Below, piece by piece: positions 61,904 to 64,000 of a stretch of 64,000 bases of DNA; position 1 is the first letter of the stretch; the number at the start of each line of letters is the position of its first letter. The DNA comes from Paenibacillus crassostreae (GTDB taxonomy: Bacteria > Bacillota > Bacilli > Paenibacillales > Paenibacillaceae). The notes under the pieces are model-generated. The model made no database searches and had not been told where the DNA came from. It saw only the letters and a list, made by a program, of their open reading frames with translations. Position numbers and translations under genes: made by a program. The stretch is from NCBI RefSeq assembly GCF_001857945.1, contig NZ_CP017770.1:3596001-3660000 (forward strand), in the 5' to 3' direction.

Positions 61904-64000
61904 ATGGTATCCAAGAATGACGACTTGCTTACTTTGGAAGTGGGAAGTCTAACGTTTAGATTTCTATCGAGTGGAGATTTGTATCAAGCTACATATGGCG
62001 GATTGATGATTAATCAATGGCTGTCCAATTCAATCGATGGATCACTTAATAATATATATTTACGACTACATGATGATGAGTTGGGAATTCAAGCCTATCC
62101 CTTGCTCGGAGTCAACTCTCAGAGTCGTGTTCGTAAGTTAGATGATCGACTTGTATTTGAAGGTGAAGTAGCAGAGATTCGTTATCAAGTGATGTTCACA
62201 CCGACGGATAAGGGCATATGGTTCTGGGATGTTAAAATCGAGGGGAATCATAACCAAATAGATTTGATATATGGACAAGATATCGGAATCGCTAATGAAG
62301 GGGCTGTCCGCAGTAACGAGGCATATTTATCGCAATATATCGATCATACAGTATTTGATGACGAGCGTAATGGATACGTTGTATGTTGCAGACAGAATCA
62401 GCCGCAAAGTGGAGTATTCCCCTATATCCAGCAGGGGTCTTTAACTAGAGCTACCTCCTTTTCAACAGACGGATTTCAATTCTACGGATTGTCATATAAA
62501 GAAACGAATGTACCCGAATGTTTAACACAAGATACACTGGCAAATGAAATCTATCAGTATGAATTTGCGTATACAGCATTACAATCGGAATGCATTCAGC
62601 TAGATGGAGAAGCTAGATTCGTATTCTACGGAATATGTAAGGAAGACCATCCTACCGCGATATCGACGCTAGAGTATAGCGAAGAAGTAGCACAGGCTCG
62701 AAAGGCCGTTGAGAAATTAAATTTTGATGGAGGAGAACTCCTGAATCTGGTATCTCTTCTACCTTCTATAGGAGTTCCATTGCATACGGAAGTGTTGAAT
62801 GAAGCGGAATTAAATCGTTTATTCCCTAACCGTCATCAAGAGGAAGTGGAAGGAAATGACTTACTTGCTTTTTTCACAGATGGTTATGAACATGTTGTAC
62901 TAAAGGAAAAAGAGCTAAGAGTGGAACGTCCTCACGGACATATTCTAATGAGTGGTGACAATGTAAGTCTGAAGAATCCTGTGATGACGACAACCTCTTA
63001 TATGTACGGTATTTTTAATTCACAAGTTGTGGTAGGTAATACCAATTTCAATAAGATGACGACAAATGCAAGAAATGCGCTTAATGTGCCCAAAACATCG
63101 GGTCAGCGGATCTATGTAGAGATCGATGAAGCTTATCGACTATTAACGATGCCATCCGTATTCGAAATGGGTTTCAATTACGTACGTTGGTATTATAAAA
63201 CGAAAGATGATCTACTCATCATCACCAACTTTACGACAGTAGATACCCCAGAGGTGCGTTTGAATGTACGTTCAGAACAGGGTAAATCATATCGTTTCTT
63301 AGTGAGTAACCAAATTACGATGAATGTGAATGAATATGAAGTTCCTTATCACATACGTGATCATGGTGAATATCTATCCTTTCATGCAGACCCTGCATCG
63401 CTAAGTGCTGACATCTATCCAGCACTAGAGTATCGCATTCATTTGACAGGAAGTAGCATGAAGGTTTCTGATGAGCGTAAGTTTGTAAGTCATATCGCCC
63501 GAGGTGATGCTTCATTAACTGTGTTGGAGCTAGATGTGAGTAGCGAGTGGACAATGACTTTTCAAGGACTACTGAATGGTGGAGAAATGCCTTTAGTCGA
63601 GCGTAAAGCTGAAGAAGAAATAGAGCGTTATCGGGAATTTTTCCGTTCTGTGATGAATGGATTTCATTTATCAACAGGGACTGGCGATGAAAATGAACTA
63701 TTTAAGGTGAATGGATTGGCTTGGTGGTACACACATAATATGCTTGTCCATTACTCCGTACCGCATGGTCTAGAACAATACGGTGGAGCAGCATGGGGAA
63801 CACGGGATGTCTGCCAAGGACCTGTTGAATATTTCATGGCGACTCATAAATATGATCAAGTGCGTGCCACGTTATTAACTATTTTTTCTCATCAGTACGA
63901 AGATGATGGTAACTGGCCACAATGGTTTATGTTCGACAAATATACGAAGGTTCAACAGGAAGAGAGCCATGGCGACATCATTGTATGGCCGCTTAAGGTA
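61904..64000 (+). CDS. GH94/GH149/GH161-type glucan phosphorylase-like protein, 3' end outside window
   Basis: 699 codons from ATG 61904 (GGAG about ten bases upstream) without a stop; the frame runs off the window end. The N-terminal half is a beta-sandwich rich protein (RLHDDELGIQAYPLLGVNSQ; LIYGQDIGIANEGAVRSNEA). The last part enters an alpha/alpha barrel with YGGAAWGTRDVCQGPVEYFM and QYEDDGNWPQWFMFDKYTK, typical of inverting disaccharide and glucan phosphorylases. The GH161 beta-1,3-glucan phosphorylases of Paenibacillus share such segments as I recall them, but I cannot separate GH161 from GH94 or GH149 here. With the GH3 enzyme it would degrade imported beta-glucan oligosaccharides to glucose and glucose-1-phosphate. 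Confidence 0.75.
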   Translation, partial: MVSKNDDLLTLEVGSLTFRFLSSGDLYQATYGGLMINQWLSNSIDGSLNNIYLRLHDDELGIQAYPLLGVNSQSRVRKLDDRLVFEGEVAEIRYQVMFTPTDKGIWFWDVKIEGNHNQIDLIYGQDIGIANEGAVRSNEAYLSQYIDHTVFDDERNGYVVCCRQNQPQSGVFPYIQQGSLTRATSFSTDGFQFYGLSYKETNVPECLTQDTLANEIYQYEFAYTALQSECIQLDGEARFVFYGICKEDHPTAISTLEYSEEVAQARKAVEKLNFDGGELLNLVSLLPSIGVPLHTEVLNEAELNRLFPNRHQEEVEGNDLLAFFTDGYEHVVLKEKELRVERPHGHILMSGDNVSLKNPVMTTTSYMYGIFNSQVVVGNTNFNKMTTNARNALNVPKTSGQRIYVEIDEAYRLLTMPSVFEMGFNYVRWYYKTKDDLLIITNFTTVDTPEVRLNVRSEQGKSYRFLVSNQITMNVNEYEVPYHIRDHGEYLSFHADPASLSADIYPALEYRIHLTGSSMKVSDERKFVSHIARGDASLTVLELDVSSEWTMTFQGLLNGGEMPLVERKAEEEIERYREFFRSVMNGFHLSTGTGDENELFKVNGLAWWYTHNMLVHYSVPHGLEQYGGAAWGTRDVCQGPVEYFMATHKYDQVRATLLTIFSHQYEDDGNWPQWFMFDKYTKVQQEESHGDIIVWPLKV

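Noticed and set aside
63315-63674. 119-codon open frame on the - strand at the window end
   Set aside because: The + strand is continuously open here as part of the phosphorylase-like gene, which has recognisable motifs.

Overview
The window looks like a chromosome segment of a Paenibacillus-type member of the Bacillota. Shine-Dalgarno sites are strong, GC is low to moderate, and sugar transporters are paired with YesM/YesN-type (PF06580 kinase / AraC regulator) two-component systems. It also carries LplB/LplC-type permeases, many glycoside hydrolases, khtTU and sstT. The species cannot be named from this sequence. I see no rRNA, tRNA, CRISPR array or insertion sequence.

Layout. (1) 1-12.2 kb is a carbohydrate-utilisation locus, all on the + strand: a GH2 enzyme cut by the window start, an ArsR-type regulator with a C-terminal module resembling the C-terminal module of that GH2 enzyme, a CUT1 sugar ABC transporter (lipoprotein and two permeases), a polytopic acyltransferase-like protein, a second GH2 enzyme and a multidomain GH43 lipoprotein. 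A near-consensus promoter overlapped by a CcpA cre site, with a perfect 13-bp inverted repeat upstream, precedes the transporter. (2) 12.2-17.1 kb is accessory sequence: a VOC-fold protein, two RibD/DHFR-like proteins, a divergent TetR regulator, a decayed ECF sigma-factor gene and an AlkD-like protein. (3) 17.3-30 kb holds transporters (SstT, YitT family, a DUF3817-MFS fusion, a heterodimeric ABC exporter, MATE) and small genes (YgjP-like peptidase, phytase-like esterase, GNAT, lipoprotein). (4) 30.1-31.1 kb holds remnants of a sensor kinase/BTAD regulator system plus a lone receiver lacking its phosphoacceptor Asp. (5) 31.4-36.2 kb is the most unusual block: a small two-TM protein, a TctA-family permease, and mevalonate kinase, mevalonate diphosphate decarboxylase and phosphomevalonate kinase. 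No upper-pathway genes are nearby, and a Fur-box-like sequence lies in the predicted promoter. (6) 36.2-41 kb holds an alpha/beta hydrolase, a DinB-fold protein, a tandem P-loop ATPase and a KhtU-KhtT K+/H+ antiporter pair. (7) 41-49.2 kb is a sensing and uptake module for monosaccharides: membrane-anchored binding protein, histidine kinase, AraC-type regulator, then ChvE-MmsA-MmsB. (8) 49.7-52.3 kb is a Ca2+ P-type ATPase. (9) 52.4-64 kb is a second oligosaccharide locus: lipoprotein, YesN and YesM on the - strand, diverging from LplB/LplC-like permeases, a GH3 beta-glucosidase and a phosphorylase-type enzyme (GH94/GH149/GH161-like) that runs off the window.

Taken together, much of the window serves plant or microbial glycan use: sensors detect oligosaccharides, ABC transporters import them, and cytoplasmic GH2, GH3 and phosphorylase enzymes degrade them. 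Catabolite repression is suggested by cre matches at two transporter promoters. Two copies of a two-hairpin repeat with compensatory base changes (21.3 and 49.5 kb) are not explained by any gene.
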